NCBI RefSeq assembly: GCF_047511655.1
Contig: NC_133392.1
Location: 95,101,042 to 95,165,041, forward strand
Reading direction: 5' to 3'
Length of the DNA stretch: 64,000 nt
DNA from: Castor canadensis
Lineage: Eukaryota > Chordata > Mammalia > Rodentia > Castoridae
The position numbers were made by a program, and so were the translations under genes. This document shows positions 1 through 10,824 of the stretch, piece after piece. Each line of letters opens with the position of its first letter. The first letter of the stretch is position 1. The notes under the pieces were generated by a model. It was not told the DNA's origin. It searched no databases and saw only the letters and a list, made by a program, of their open reading frames with translations.

Positions 1-1261
1 TATTAACCTACAAGTGAGCAAAATCACCGAACACAAAGTCTAATTTATAATGAAGCATTAAATTTCTTATGTGATTTATTGAATACTTAATAAAAGTGGC
101 AAACAGAATGGTCTCATGGGGTCACTTTTGTACCATTGCAAAGTTGAAAAAATCACTAGATTGAACCATTATAATTTGGGAGCCTATCTATATTTTATTA
201 TCATTTCTATCATGTTTCAGCTACCTGAAATGTTTTCTACACTTTAGTAGAAAAATGTTATAAATGCACTATTATGCAGCATGGGTACTGTGAACACAGG
301 TGGATCACCTGTTTTGGTAGCTATTTTGAAAGAAAAAAATTGCCTCCCAGATCTTCTACATCCTCACTGAGGTAAAGATTATTTGGGGACCTATCTGTTT
401 TTATATTTAGATATATCAATTATGTAAATGTAATTTATTCTATTGTTACCAAAAATGAAATAGTGAAAACAATATATACAAAGTCTAGAAATCACAAGTT
501 TGTAGCCCTAGTAATAATTCTTGTGAAAACAGAAATAAGAATGTATAATTATTTAATAATTAAGCTTAGTGTCTGTTCTCTTCAATTCAGTAGTGTAAGG
601 TTCAGTTTTGAATACAGAATTAATTTTTGGCAAATTGATTAATTGCTAAAATTCACACATTATAATACATTTAAAGCTCTATTTTGATACATTTTTGTCT
701 TTTAAAATAAATTAGTTTATATGTAGAAATTTTTGTCCTGAGCAATTAAAACTAGACCTTATCATAATTGGCCTTACTTTCAATAACTAGTATAAGTACT
801 TTTTGGCTAAATTCAATAAAAATCAATAGAGAGGCAAATAGTAGATAAATGCATCCATAAGTCTATAGAATGTACATATAGTTATACTTGTATAATTCAG
901 TGTACAGGTATACTGATCTATATATGTCTATTCCAGTTCTATTAATATTAAAATCAGTTGTTCTCATAAGTAAGAATACTCTGCATTCTAGAGCTGTTGC
1001 AGAGAATTCCTCAATTTTAAAGATAATTCTGCATCTCTACTAAATACATGTACTAAATACATGACATTATTCCAAAAACACACAATACTCTGAGGATGAT
1101 AATTTGTATTGGATGAACCTCAGTTTTATTTTGGTGCAGTGTTTGCATAATCTAAGCCTTTTGCAGTTATACTGTCCCACCAACAACTTCTCAGGTGTGG
1201 TAAATTCACCATGTTTTTAAAAAAGCAAGTTATTAAGAATATAAAGCATTTTAACATTGTC
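1..1261. other. No gene or confident repeat
   Basis: AT-rich sequence with frequent stops in all frames. I recognise no exon, RNA gene or repeat family. Short A/T runs only. Confidence 0.5.
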
Positions 1262-2880
1262 CAAGAGATAATGGAAAAATTCAAAGCACTATTAGAACAA
1301 GGTATATGCAGAATTTACAGGAAGCTCAAAAGCTCCCAAATAATCAATGACCCCATGAAGAAATGGATAAATGAACTGAAGAAAAATTTTTCAAAGGAAG
1401 ATGTACAAATGACCAAAAACCACATGAAGAATTGTTCAGCATCCTTGGTCATAAAGGAAACACAAATCAAAACACATTGAGATTCCACCTTACTCCTGTT
1501 AGAATGGCTACCATGAAGTACACAAACAGCACTAAATGTAGGTAAGGATGCTGGAAAAAGGGAAATCTCCTACATTGTTGGTAGGAACATAAGCTAGTAC
1601 ATGGAAAGCAGCATGGAGGCTCTTCAAAAAACTAAAAGTAGATCTACCATATGATTCAACAACACTACTCCTAAGTATATACCCAAAGTAATACAAGTCA
1701 AGTTACAATAAAGACACTTCCACATCCATGTTTATTGCAGCATTTTTCACAATAGCTAGCAAGGCTAAGGAAACAGCCAGAATATCCTAAAAACTGATGA
1801 ATGGATTAACAAAGTGTGGTATTTTTATATGAGGAATTTTATTCATCCATAAAGTAGAATGAAATTTTGTCAGTTGCAGGTAAATGGATAGAACCGAAGA
1901 ACATCATCTTAAATGATGTTATCCAGGCTTGGAAAGCCAAAGGCCAAATGATCTCCCTCATATGCGGAATATAGACCCAATTCAAATACAAGCATGATCA
2001 TCTATAGATATTAAATATATATAAAACATGTTTCCAAAAGTGGGATTTTTAGAGAAGACTACTGCAGGAGTAAAAGAAGGAAAGAATGATAGAATGTGAA
2101 ATACATCACATCTGTGTAGAAACAAAGACACAATGAAACATGCTGGAAACTGATGAACCACACAGGATAAGGAGAAAAGAGTTAGGAACAGTGGTGGAGG
2201 GGGACTAGCATGATTTAAGCGCAACATATTTATAAGTAAAATATCTAGGCAAAATTCTCACTGAGCAATGAAGAGTCACTTAAACAATGAAGGGAAGGAA
2301 CATAAAACGGGTCATGTAAAGGGAAGAACTAGTGAGAGGGGGAGAGTAAATGAAGAAAGTAAAGAGGGCGAATATAGTTGATGTACTTTCTGTACAAGAA
2401 TGAATACAGAACATTGACTCTTATTGGAGTCCTCTTAAGAAGGGAAATGGGGTAGAAGGGAGAATAATGGAGGGGATGAACCAATTTGGGGTACAATTCG
2501 TGTATATATGGAAATGTCACAACAAAATACTCCATATAACTATTATAAACTAACAAAAGTGTTCTTTTTCAAAAATTAAGGACAGAAAGGTAAAACAGGT
2601 CCTGTTCGGGGTTGGTACCAGTGGGAAGGAGGGAGGGCATAGGGAAAATGTGAAGGAGGGCAAATATGTGGAACTATTTTGTATTCATGTATGAAAATTA
2701 GAACAATGAAACCTGTTGAAATTGTTCTAAGAAGGGGGAGGAGGATAAGGAGAAAGAAGTAGGGGATGAATCTAACTAAGATATGTTGTAAGCACTTATA
2801 TAAATGTCACAATATACCCCCAGCACAATTATAATATGCTAATAAGGAAAAAATTTTAAAAATAAATATGTGTATGATCT
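1262..2880 (+). mobile_element. LINE L1, 5'-truncated: ORF2 end plus 3' UTR
   Basis: The segment from 1265 to about 1990 matches the end of L1 ORF2. The frame at 1211-1480 carries an L1 C-terminal pattern: KLKSSQIINDPMKKWINELK followed by AFSKE-like FSKEDVQMTKNHMK and a CSASLVIKE-like block. The next stretch contains the usual 'attattcatccataaagtag' and 'gttatccaggcttgg' type L1 sequence. From about 2000 to 2870 lies the purine-rich 3' UTR with ACCTGTTGAAATTGTTC and the terminal CACAATATACCCCCAGCACA, then an A-rich tail. The copy has many disruptions and lacks ORF1, the endonuclease and most of the reverse transcriptase. Confidence 0.9.
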
Positions 2881-3050
2881 TTGGAATAATAAGTCTACAA
2901 CTCTGCTGTCTGGTATCCATGAGAGTGTTATGGTGTTTCTGGATGTCAGATCCAATCTTAGAAGTAGTCTTCCTCCTATGTACTAAGACTTTGACAAATT
3001 AATCTGTATCTTCCACTCAAGCAAGTGGCCCTTTCAATAAGCAAAATTAT

Positions 3051-3225
3051 GGCCAGTGTACCTGTGATCCCAGCAAGATGGGAGACAGTTGGCAGGAAAA
3101 GATCAGAAGCTGTCCTTGGCTAAAGCCAAACAACCTATAGAAAAGCAAACTAAAACAGAATGACTAGAAGTATGGCTCAATTTGTAAAGGGCCTGAGTTC
3201 AAACTCTGGTACTGCCAGTACTGGA
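3051..3225 (+). mobile_element. B1-dID-type dimeric SINE, degraded
   Basis: The left half reads GGCCAGTGTACCTGTGATCC, a decayed form of the GGCTCATGCCTGTAATCCC left monomer. The right half has GGCCTGAGTTCAAACTCTGG followed by TACTGCCAGTACTG, the tRNA-derived ID-like tail. It sits just downstream of the sense L1. No clean poly(A) remains. Confidence 0.75.
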
Positions 3226-3497
3226 AAGGTAAAATGATTTGTACAATAAGTAGAAAAAGAAAACTATATTCATAGGGAGAATGATAATAAACCAACATAA
3301 GACTGTCATATTTGGAGACTAGATTATGAATATTAGATCATTTTTATGTAAGTAAATGATAAAAGAGGATTTGAGGAAGAAAAATAGGACATCTTTGTCC
3401 AAAATATTTTTATAAAACCTTCTAGCACCACAATGAATGTGTGCTTCCTAGAATTCAGTAGAAAAGCAGAATTTTTAAAATTTTGTTTTGATTAGCA

Positions 3498-4370
3498 TAT
3501 TATTATTAAACTGGGAGTACATTGTGATATTTATAAAACTGCTTACAATATATCACAGTTGAATTCATGCCTCCATCATTCTCCTTTGTCCCCCATCTCC
3601 CCTTCTTAAAATAGTTACCACAGGTCTCCTTTTTCCATTTTCACACATGAGTACATAATTTTCCACCTACCACCTTTTCCCTATATCCTCTCCCCTACCA
3701 CTGGTCCAACACCCAGACAGGAGTTGTTTTACCTTCTTGTCCTTTGTTTCATAAGAAGGACATTTTTGTTTATTTAGGATAGCTATACAGGGAGTTTCAT
3801 TATGACATTTCCATGTATGTATGTATTACATCTGGAGTTGGCTTATCTCCTCCATTTTGCTCCTTTTTACCTCCCTTTCTTATAGTGATTTCAACAAGTT
3901 TAAATTTTCTATCATTCTTGTATAGAAAATACATCAACCATGTTAATCTTTACTTCCTTCTTTTACCCTCCCTCTCCCCTTAGTGACTTCCTATTAGTGT
4001 GACCTATTATTCATTTTTGTCCTTCATTGTTTAAGCATCTGTCCATTAGTCAGTGGAATTTTGGCCTTGATATTATACCAGCACATGCATTGCACTTAAG
4101 TCAATGTAAGCCCCATTCACTTCACTTTTTTGCCTTTCCCCCAATCCTGTGTTAACAATTTCCAGTGTTTCACTGCATCTTGTTCGTCCACAGATGTGAT
4201 GTATTTCATTGTTTGCTATCTTTCCTTCTTTTCCTCCTCCCTTGGTCTCCTCTAAAAGTCACAGCTTGGGGAATATGTTCTATATATGTTTGTATGTGTA
4301 TATAATATTACTTGTGTTTACATTGAGTCTAAATTCCTCATATAAGAGAAAACACAAATGTGGCTTTGTG
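3498..4370 (-). mobile_element. LINE L1 3' UTR, antisense
   Basis: Reads as the complement of the same L1 3' UTR seen at 2000-2870. The order is GGGAGTACATTGTGATATTT, TTTTACCTTCTTGTCC, then GCTATACAGGGAGTTTCATT, and finally the ATAAGAGAAAACACAAATG block close to ORF2. The pyrimidine-rich tracts are typical of the complement. It faces the sense L1 copy across about 600 bases, so the pair forms a large imperfect inverted repeat. Confidence 0.85.
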
Positions 4371-4689
4371 GTAAAAAAAACTAAAATTTTATTACAATCT
4401 CAACTTTAATTATGAAATTAAAGTTCTGAATTTAATAAACTGCAAGATTTAAAATTTTCCATACTAGTGTTCAATAGTACTCAGTAATGTGTGAAAGAAA
4501 TATTCTTCTTTAATTGAATATTCATTAGTATGATAATGAGTTAAAATATGGAAAACTAAATCGGTTGAAATTTAAAAATATATTACTTCATCCCTCCTGA
4601 ATGGACTTAAACAATTCATTTGTTGCTTGATCATTCTTTAATGACATATATGTACAAATCAACTTATTTTCATGTATGCAAATTAAGAC
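4371..4689. other. Unassigned spacer
   Basis: AT-rich, no feature recognised between two oppositely oriented L1 3' UTR copies. Confidence 0.5.
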
Positions 4690-5197
4690 AATCTCTTAAG
4701 AAGGTGAATATGAATAATGTACATCCTATACAAGAATGAACATAGAATTTTTAAATCTGTGGAAATCATAGTAAGAGGAAGCCTAAAGTAGAAAGGAGAA
4801 AAATAGAGTATATGAACCAATTCAGGTTATAATGCATATATACATAGAAATGTCGCAGGAAAATTCCCTGTATAACTGTCTTAAACAAACGATAATGTCA
4901 TTCATTTTTACAAAATTGGAGAATAGGAGGGAAAAACAGGTTCTTTCTGGGAGATTATACCAGTGGGAGGGGGAGGGTGTATGGAAAGTGTACAGGAGAG
5001 TGAATATGGTATAAATACTATGCACACATGCCTGTAAATGGAAAAATAAGACCTGTTGAAACTATTCCAGGAACGGGGGAGAGGAGAAGGGGAGGGACTG
5101 AATTCAACTATAATATATGATATATTGTAAGAACTTTTGTAGATGCCACAATGTACCCCCAGCACAATAACAAAAAATAAATAAATAAAAGAAAAAT
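4690..5197 (+). mobile_element. LINE L1 3' UTR stub, sense
   Basis: Carries AAACAGGTTCTTTCTGGGAG, the GGGAGGGGGAGGGTGTATGG tract, AGACCTGTTGAAACTATTCC and the terminal CACAATGTACCCCCAGCACA, followed by an A-rich (AAATA)n tail. It has no coding part and is severely 5'-truncated. The tail abuts the coding-like stretch starting near 5200. Confidence 0.88.
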
Positions 5198-5198
5198 C

Positions 5199-5925
5199 AC
5201 AGATTAGAATTGTGGGCCCTTTTCTATCATCAATTCATAGACTTTCCAAAAGTATGTGTGGGAAGAGAAGTGATTATTCTTGCGTTATCACTGTTTGACA
5301 TTTGCTTTCTTCATTCCAGAGACTTGATAACAAGACACAGAAGAAACGATGGTCATGTTTTTCCAAAGCACAACATGATTGACCCTTTAGACCAACACTG
5401 TTACTGCCCATTTATGACTTATTATTGCCCTGAGCTATGTTCTGCTGCCTTCTACTGCTGTAGTTCTTGAAAATATGACCTGGATATCTGTGACACAAAC
5501 TGCCAGCTTGCTGTGGAAAAAAATTCAAGTTTTCTCATCAATATTAAATTTCTAGGGGTGGAAGAATATGTTGCTGAAGCAAGTATTTCTTTTAAGGATG
5601 AAGGCATTCCTACATTACTATTGACAGGATCATTGAAAGATGGATCATAAGAAGGAAAAGCATGTTATCACAATATATGCAAGGACTCAGATGTCTTTAC
5701 CCGAAGGGAGGAAACAATGAAAAAGCAAGTTACTGTGACCATCTATTATTGTTTCTAATGACCACCAAAAGGATTGTAATAAAGAAAAATTATTGTCAGT
5801 CATTGCAGAGGAATATAGCTGAATTGATACATCTTTTTGTGGCAATGCAACTAAGAATAATTTGGATGTAAATCATATCTCTTGTCCTCCTCTTTATAAT
5901 GGACTTTCATTATACTTACTGTAGA
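5199..5925 (+). pseudogene. Unidentified relict coding-like stretch
   Basis: One forward frame from about 5210 is open for roughly 85 codons and continues with very few interruptions to about 5753. A second forward frame takes over to about 5925. That is far fewer interruptions than expected in sequence this AT-rich. The peptides are cysteine-rich (HCYCPFMTYYCPELC, DICDTNCQLAVEKN) and include a possible N-glycosylation motif (GNATKNN), which hints at an extracellular domain. I do not recognise the family. It could be a retrocopy of a host gene, an exon cluster fossil or part of an old mobile element. The left edge is cut by an L1 tail. Confidence 0.3.
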
Positions 5926-6494
5926 CAAAATTCAGAATGAGAAGAGACAAAAGTCAGGTACTTATTCCTGATTTCCCCTCTGAAGACTCCTAATGTATAA
6001 CTTCTAGTGACTTCAGAGAACACTAAAAATTGTGGACAGCATAAGATCTGCTTTGGGGAGCTAAAGAGAAATGGCACTCTTTTTCTTTCCTATTTTTTTA
6101 TGTGGCATAAAAACTAGAGCCAATATTCATTTCTCTCTCTACTTCAACTCAAAGATATTCCTTTGAAGTCAAACATTTGTAGAGTTTTTTTTTCTTTTAT
6201 AACGTGCTAAGTTTTCTACCCCTGCCCCCTTTTCCCTTTGGATATATTCTGTGCTTTTGAAGTAGAAGAAGTTTTACTTTGGAAAGAAATCATTTGGGTG
6301 AAATAGAAACTGAAACCTTAGTCTTTTTAGATAACTGACTAAAGGAATAGAATACTGTGTTGTGTCATCATACCATTATTGCCATAGTAAAATTATGTAT
6401 ATATTAAGACAAACCTACCTCCCAAAGCCATTTACCACTAACTAATATTAAAAAGCTGACTTTAGGGTTAGCAAAACTTATTAACATGAATTGC
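5926..6494. other. Unassigned sequence
   Basis: No gene or repeat family recognised. Ordinary AT-rich sequence. Confidence 0.5.
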
Positions 6495-6640
6495 TTCTTA
6501 TAATCTTCAAAATAGCAGTGTGTTAAGGTTACTATTTAATTTCACTTTAAATGTAAGAAAATTAAATTTCAGAGGCACCTGAGAGGGAAGCAGATTTCTG
6601 ACTTAATTCCTGGGTTCCTTCCACTATATTGCATAACTTT
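6495..6640 (-). mobile_element. MIR SINE fragment, antisense
   Basis: Contains a decayed form of the antisense MIR core: CTTATAATCTTCAAAATAGC, then GTTACTATTTAATTTCACTT, then CAGAGGCACCTGAGAGGGAA. This follows the order 'tcctcacaacaa', 'attttacagatgag', 'ctgaggcacagagagg' known for MIR. Confidence 0.55.
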
Positions 6641-6646
6641 AACTTA

Positions 6647-6715
6647 TTATACATATTATAATATTACATATATTATAATATAATATATATTATAATATTA
6701 TATATATTATACTAG
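6647..6715. repeat. AT-rich palindromic simple repeat
   Basis: An almost pure TATTATAATAT pattern, self-complementary over about 70 bases and directly following the MIR fragment. Confidence 0.8.
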
Positions 6716-7284
6716 TTTATTTTTAATTAACCAAATAAAGCATGAATCAACAATTATGTAACTGCTAATATTTTTCTAGGGCCTAGTTTTGCACAAGAAG
6801 ATGAGTCTTCTTTTCATAATGAACATAATTTGTTTTGAAGAATTAAAAGGAATCTGAATCGAGCATGGACAGTATTTTCTGGGCTGTTCAGTTATGAATG
6901 CACAATTCGGACAGTAATTTTCAAAGATTTTGATTCAGTACATCAAAACAGACTCCTTAATCTGAGAGTTTTTAAGAATGAGCCACATTTGGAAAAACCT
7001 TAGTGTAGAACAGTAATTACAATGACATAATTTTGATCTACAGGCAGCACCATTTTTCCTTCTTTTCTTTTTATTTATCAAATACATGTTCACCAATTAT
7101 AGTGCCTGTCTTGTTACTCATTTTCAATTTCCCTGTTAAGAAAAAATTTTAGACTATTTACATGTTTATTAAAAATGAGTATACAGAGATTCTTATAAAA
7201 TTTATCTACTTTCTGGATTAGTTATTTCCTTACTGAAAATTGATGCAAGTGTATTAGAACTAGGCAAGTGACAGGGTTCAGAGG
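6716..7284. other. Unassigned sequence
   Basis: No gene or repeat recognised. Confidence 0.5.
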
Positions 7285-7395
7285 TAGGTAACCTGGGTTC
7301 AGATCTTCTCTGTCTTTGGTACCAGAAAGTTGATCACTAATTTCTCTAATCTGAAATTTAGTCATCTGCAAAATTGAAATAAATTTATGTCATAG
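7285..7395 (+). mobile_element. MIR SINE fragment, sense
   Basis: TAACCTGGGTTCAGATCTTC followed by TAATTTCTCTAATCTGAAAT and TAGTCATCTGCAAAATTGAA matches the MIR order 'cctgggttcgaatcc', 'cctcagtttcctcatctgtaaaatgg'. Confidence 0.6.
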
Positions 7396-8114
7396 ATGTT
7401 AAAATTTACAGATATAATGATGGAAGAGTTTCACTTGATTTATTCTCTGAAACACCTGATCTGGTATGCTATTTACAGAGATCATAGTAAGATAAATATA
7501 TACATAGATTTGATTCCTGGGCCATTAAAAGGTTGCAAGAAAAACAATATTTATTGTGATTTAAAATATGTATATGTATCTTATCTAATAATATTTAACA
7601 ATATGTATTTTATTACTACTCTTAGTAATTTACATGGATTTTCTTATTTTACCTTCAACTCACCTTATGTCAAGTTGAGGGGAAAAGTTCCAATATCTAT
7701 GAGATAAAAGAACAGTAAGATTAGTAGATCTATACCCAATACTCTTCTGAACTTCAATAATTTAGATTTAGATGTGCTGGAGATGAAAATATTTAGTAAA
7801 TGGCAATTAAAAGCAATTTGATTAAACTCAGGAAATTATAAGCAATGCATTAAAATTCAATAAAAATGACTGCTTTTGGTAGAAAGATAATTTTTAAATG
7901 TCAAGCAGTACTAATATCCTTGCCCACTAGAAGAAGAAAAATAGCTTTTCCATTAAACATCTCATAGATTAATTATTTCAGCACATGACTTAAATTATAA
8001 AAGTTTAAAATCCGTGCAAGGCATTTTACAAAAAAATTTACCATATACTCAATAAATAAAATAAGTTCAAATAATTTATTTTTGTCATTGAAATTACTTT
8101 TGTCAAGTTTTGGG
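7396..8114. other. Unassigned sequence
   Basis: An open frame of 103 codons at 7396-7707 has no recognisable domain and AT-driven composition. I treat it as chance. Confidence 0.5.
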
Positions 8115-8660
8115 TGTCATAGATTCTGGCAAGAACTTTATTGTCATTTTCACCTTTATCCCTTTTAATGTCATATGTGGTTTCTAGTTGATACTAATTT
8201 TTCTTTTCTGTCTCTGTTTTTCAGCAATTGAATTATGACATATTCTTATAGAGGTTGTAAGTACATATATTTATTTTATCTAGGATTCTTGTATCTTTTT
8301 TGTTATTTTTATCATTATTGCATCACATATTACTTTCATTTCTTCCTATTATTCTTTCATCATCACCTTCTGGATTCCAGTAGCAAACACGTAACACTGC
8401 CATATGTTATATGCAGAATCTCGACTTTTCAGTTTATTTTTCTTTATGAGCTTAGGGAGAGTGAATGTTCTTGTGTTCAAGATCACTGATTTTATTTATT
8501 TATATTTATTATGGTGTTATGTTTTCCACTCTTAATCTTATTCACTAAATTCTTTATTTTAGGTATTATAATTTTCATCTCTCAATGTACTAAATTTTTC
8601 TTTTGTTATTTTGTAGTTTCAAATATTTTATTAACTAGCATTGTATATGGTTTTAGAGAA
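8115..8660 (-). mobile_element. Ancient L1M-type 3' end, antisense
   Basis: Follows the known order of the complement of older mammalian L1 3' ends: CAGCAATTGAATTATGACAT, then TTCTGGATTCCAGTAGCAAA, then AGGTATTATAATTTTCATCT. It is strongly diverged, in keeping with an L1 older than the rodent-specific copies in this window. Confidence 0.55.
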
Positions 8661-8904
8661 AATGGGTACAAGACAAGCTGAAAATTCTGATTGGGGAAGG
8701 TACAAACCTAGTTAAAGAAATGATACAAATCTGAGATTTTACTTCAAAATAACCCATTGGGGGGAAGAGGCTAGTAACATGTATAGATAGAAAAACCACA
8801 AAATTTATTTCCAAACAGAAACACATTGAGGAGATAAATGGAGTGCTAAGAGTATAAACAATAAGGTATTGATTTGAATTAACTGGTTCAGAAGTGGCAA
8901 GTCA
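8661..8904. other. Unassigned spacer
   Basis: No feature recognised. Confidence 0.5.
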
Positions 8905-9170
8905 AAGATTTTTTTTATTATTGTGCTGGGGGGAGGTACATTATGGTATTTACAGAAGTTATTACAATATATCAAATATATTGTATCTAAATTCACCCCC
9001 TCCACCATTCTTCTTCACTCCTCTCCCCCCATTCATGGAACAGTTTCAACAGATACCATTTTTCCATTTACATACATATGTACACAGTATTTGCACCATA
9101 TTCACCCTCCTTCACCTTTCCCCACCTCTTCCCCACTCCCATTCACAATTTCTTCTTTCAATATTCATAT
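8905..9170 (-). mobile_element. LINE L1 3' UTR stub, antisense
   Basis: Starts with a T-run and TTATTATTGTGCTGGGGGGA, then GGTACATTATGGTATTTACA, then the pyrimidine-rich complement of the L1 3' UTR end (CATTCATGGAACAGTTTCAA). About 265 bases remain; there is no coding part. Confidence 0.88.
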
Positions 9171-10230
9171 TGCAGATAAAATTCAATCAAAAGCAAGTAG
9201 ATTTTCCCATCTGGGGGAATGCAGATAGTGTTAGCATTGGTTCACTTATCTTTTGACATAGGATAACAATTTGTGATCCTCATCTGGTCTGCCTCTGTCT
9301 CTTTGTGTTTTGAAAATTTTGTTTAAATGCCATAAAAAGATTCTAATCATGAACTGTTTCAAATGGAGGTATCCTTTTTTTTTTGTCAAGACCCTAAAAT
9401 AATCTTACCTTCATATTGTGCTAGAGACCACACTAAAGATCATTCATTGCTGAAATTCCCTTCACTTGACAACCTGGCCTTGTATGTACTTGGCCCATTT
9501 TATCTTGTACATTTTAAATTTTACCTCTCATCAGACAGATTTTTACTTGTTGGTACTGAAATATCATAAGCATACAGCTTAGTGCAATTATTAATTTCTA
9601 ATAACAAGATTGTATTTTATTCATTTTAAAGAACAATAGGAAATAGACAACTGACATTAAACAGATGGAAAGGGACATTCTGTAACAATTGCTGAGTTGG
9701 AGGACTCTTTTAGTAGAAGTCATTACTTGTTGAAAGAAGATCTTGGGAACTAGAGAGAAATATGATTCTTTTAAGTGATTTTAATCTTTTATTAAGTACA
9801 GAGTTCTCTCACTGTAGTAGAGACTCTGGCTCTGTGATATTAATAAACTAACAGTGGATAGCAGAATCTTACCCAACCTAGTATGGGAAACTAGTATGAG
9901 GTAAGAACATGCCTCATTCAACTTTGTACAACCTAATGTCACATGTTTGTCATCAGACTGAATGTGCAAACAAACCAATCAATTGACATTGCTTAGGGAA
10001 GTTCTCAAGATTTTCAGTTCATAGATGCAACCTGAGAGCAGTTCTTCTCTCAAAAGTGAAGCTGCTGAAGGTTAAATGGCTATAAAGCATATTGCCAACA
10101 TTATAGAGGTATGTGTAAGTTAGACATAACTAACTAAGGGAAAACGTCAGTGTGTTTTTCAAAGAGCTGAGTCCCTTCTTCAACCCTTTTTTGGTTAAAA
10201 AAAAGTAAGTAAAAATTTGTGCATGGGAAA
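9171..10230. other. Unassigned sequence
   Basis: No gene or confident repeat. Short open frames only. Confidence 0.5.
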
Positions 10231-10800
10231 GAATACTGTATTATTGATGAGCTCACTTAGCAGATGAAATTTTAAAAATGAGATTAGGAAAGATAAAAGA
10301 GTAAAAGAATTGCAGGTGGGGCACTAACAGAAAATAGTTTGGAGAGAAACAGAATATGTTGATTAAGTTTGAAGAGGCGACTGGAGGGATTGGGGGTATA
10401 CATACTGATTTACATATCATCACCTGAGTTTATAGTGTATCTAGAAGAGTTACAGGAGGTCCATTCAGAATATTATTTTTTTGAGGTAGATAGAAAACTT
10501 AAAATGAAGGAAGTCTTGAGAAATAAGTACAAGATTTTGATCAGGAGAGTAATTTAAATGAGCTATATTTAGAAAATTCAATTTGGTGGTTTCCTGAAGC
10601 ATGAGTTTATGTAGAGTAAAACAGGAAGCAAGAGGAGCCTCTGACAGAGAGTGGTGGTTGATAAGCTGGGAGGGCAGAAGTAGTGATGGTGGTAAAAATG
10701 GAAATAAAGTGATGACATGCTATGGAATCTGGAAAATTTCATGTGATGTTAGAAGCAGAGAAGAATTTCTTATGACTTTTAGGTTTTAAGTCTGATTTAC
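10231..10800 (+). repeat. Possible ancient interspersed repeat
   Basis: Purine-rich text such as CTGACAGAGAGTGGTGGTTG and GAATTGCAGGTGGGGCACTA resembles a common old mammalian repeat with 'tgcaatagtccaggcaagagatgatgg'-like text. I cannot name the family with confidence. The stretches near 39290 and 59830 look alike. Confidence 0.25.
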
Positions 10801-10824
10801 TGAGAACATAGTAGCTCTATTTAA

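Noticed and set aside
7396-7707. 103-codon open frame
   Set aside because: No recognisable domain, AT-driven composition, no splice or promoter context; expected by chance in a window this long.
8235-8489. Open frame rich in Phe, Tyr, Leu and His
   Set aside because: It lies in the complement of an ancient L1M 3' end; the hydrophobic look comes from T-rich sequence.
8894-9256. 120-codon open frame with proline-rich text
   Set aside because: It reads through the complement of an L1 3' UTR; the prolines come from its pyrimidine tracts.
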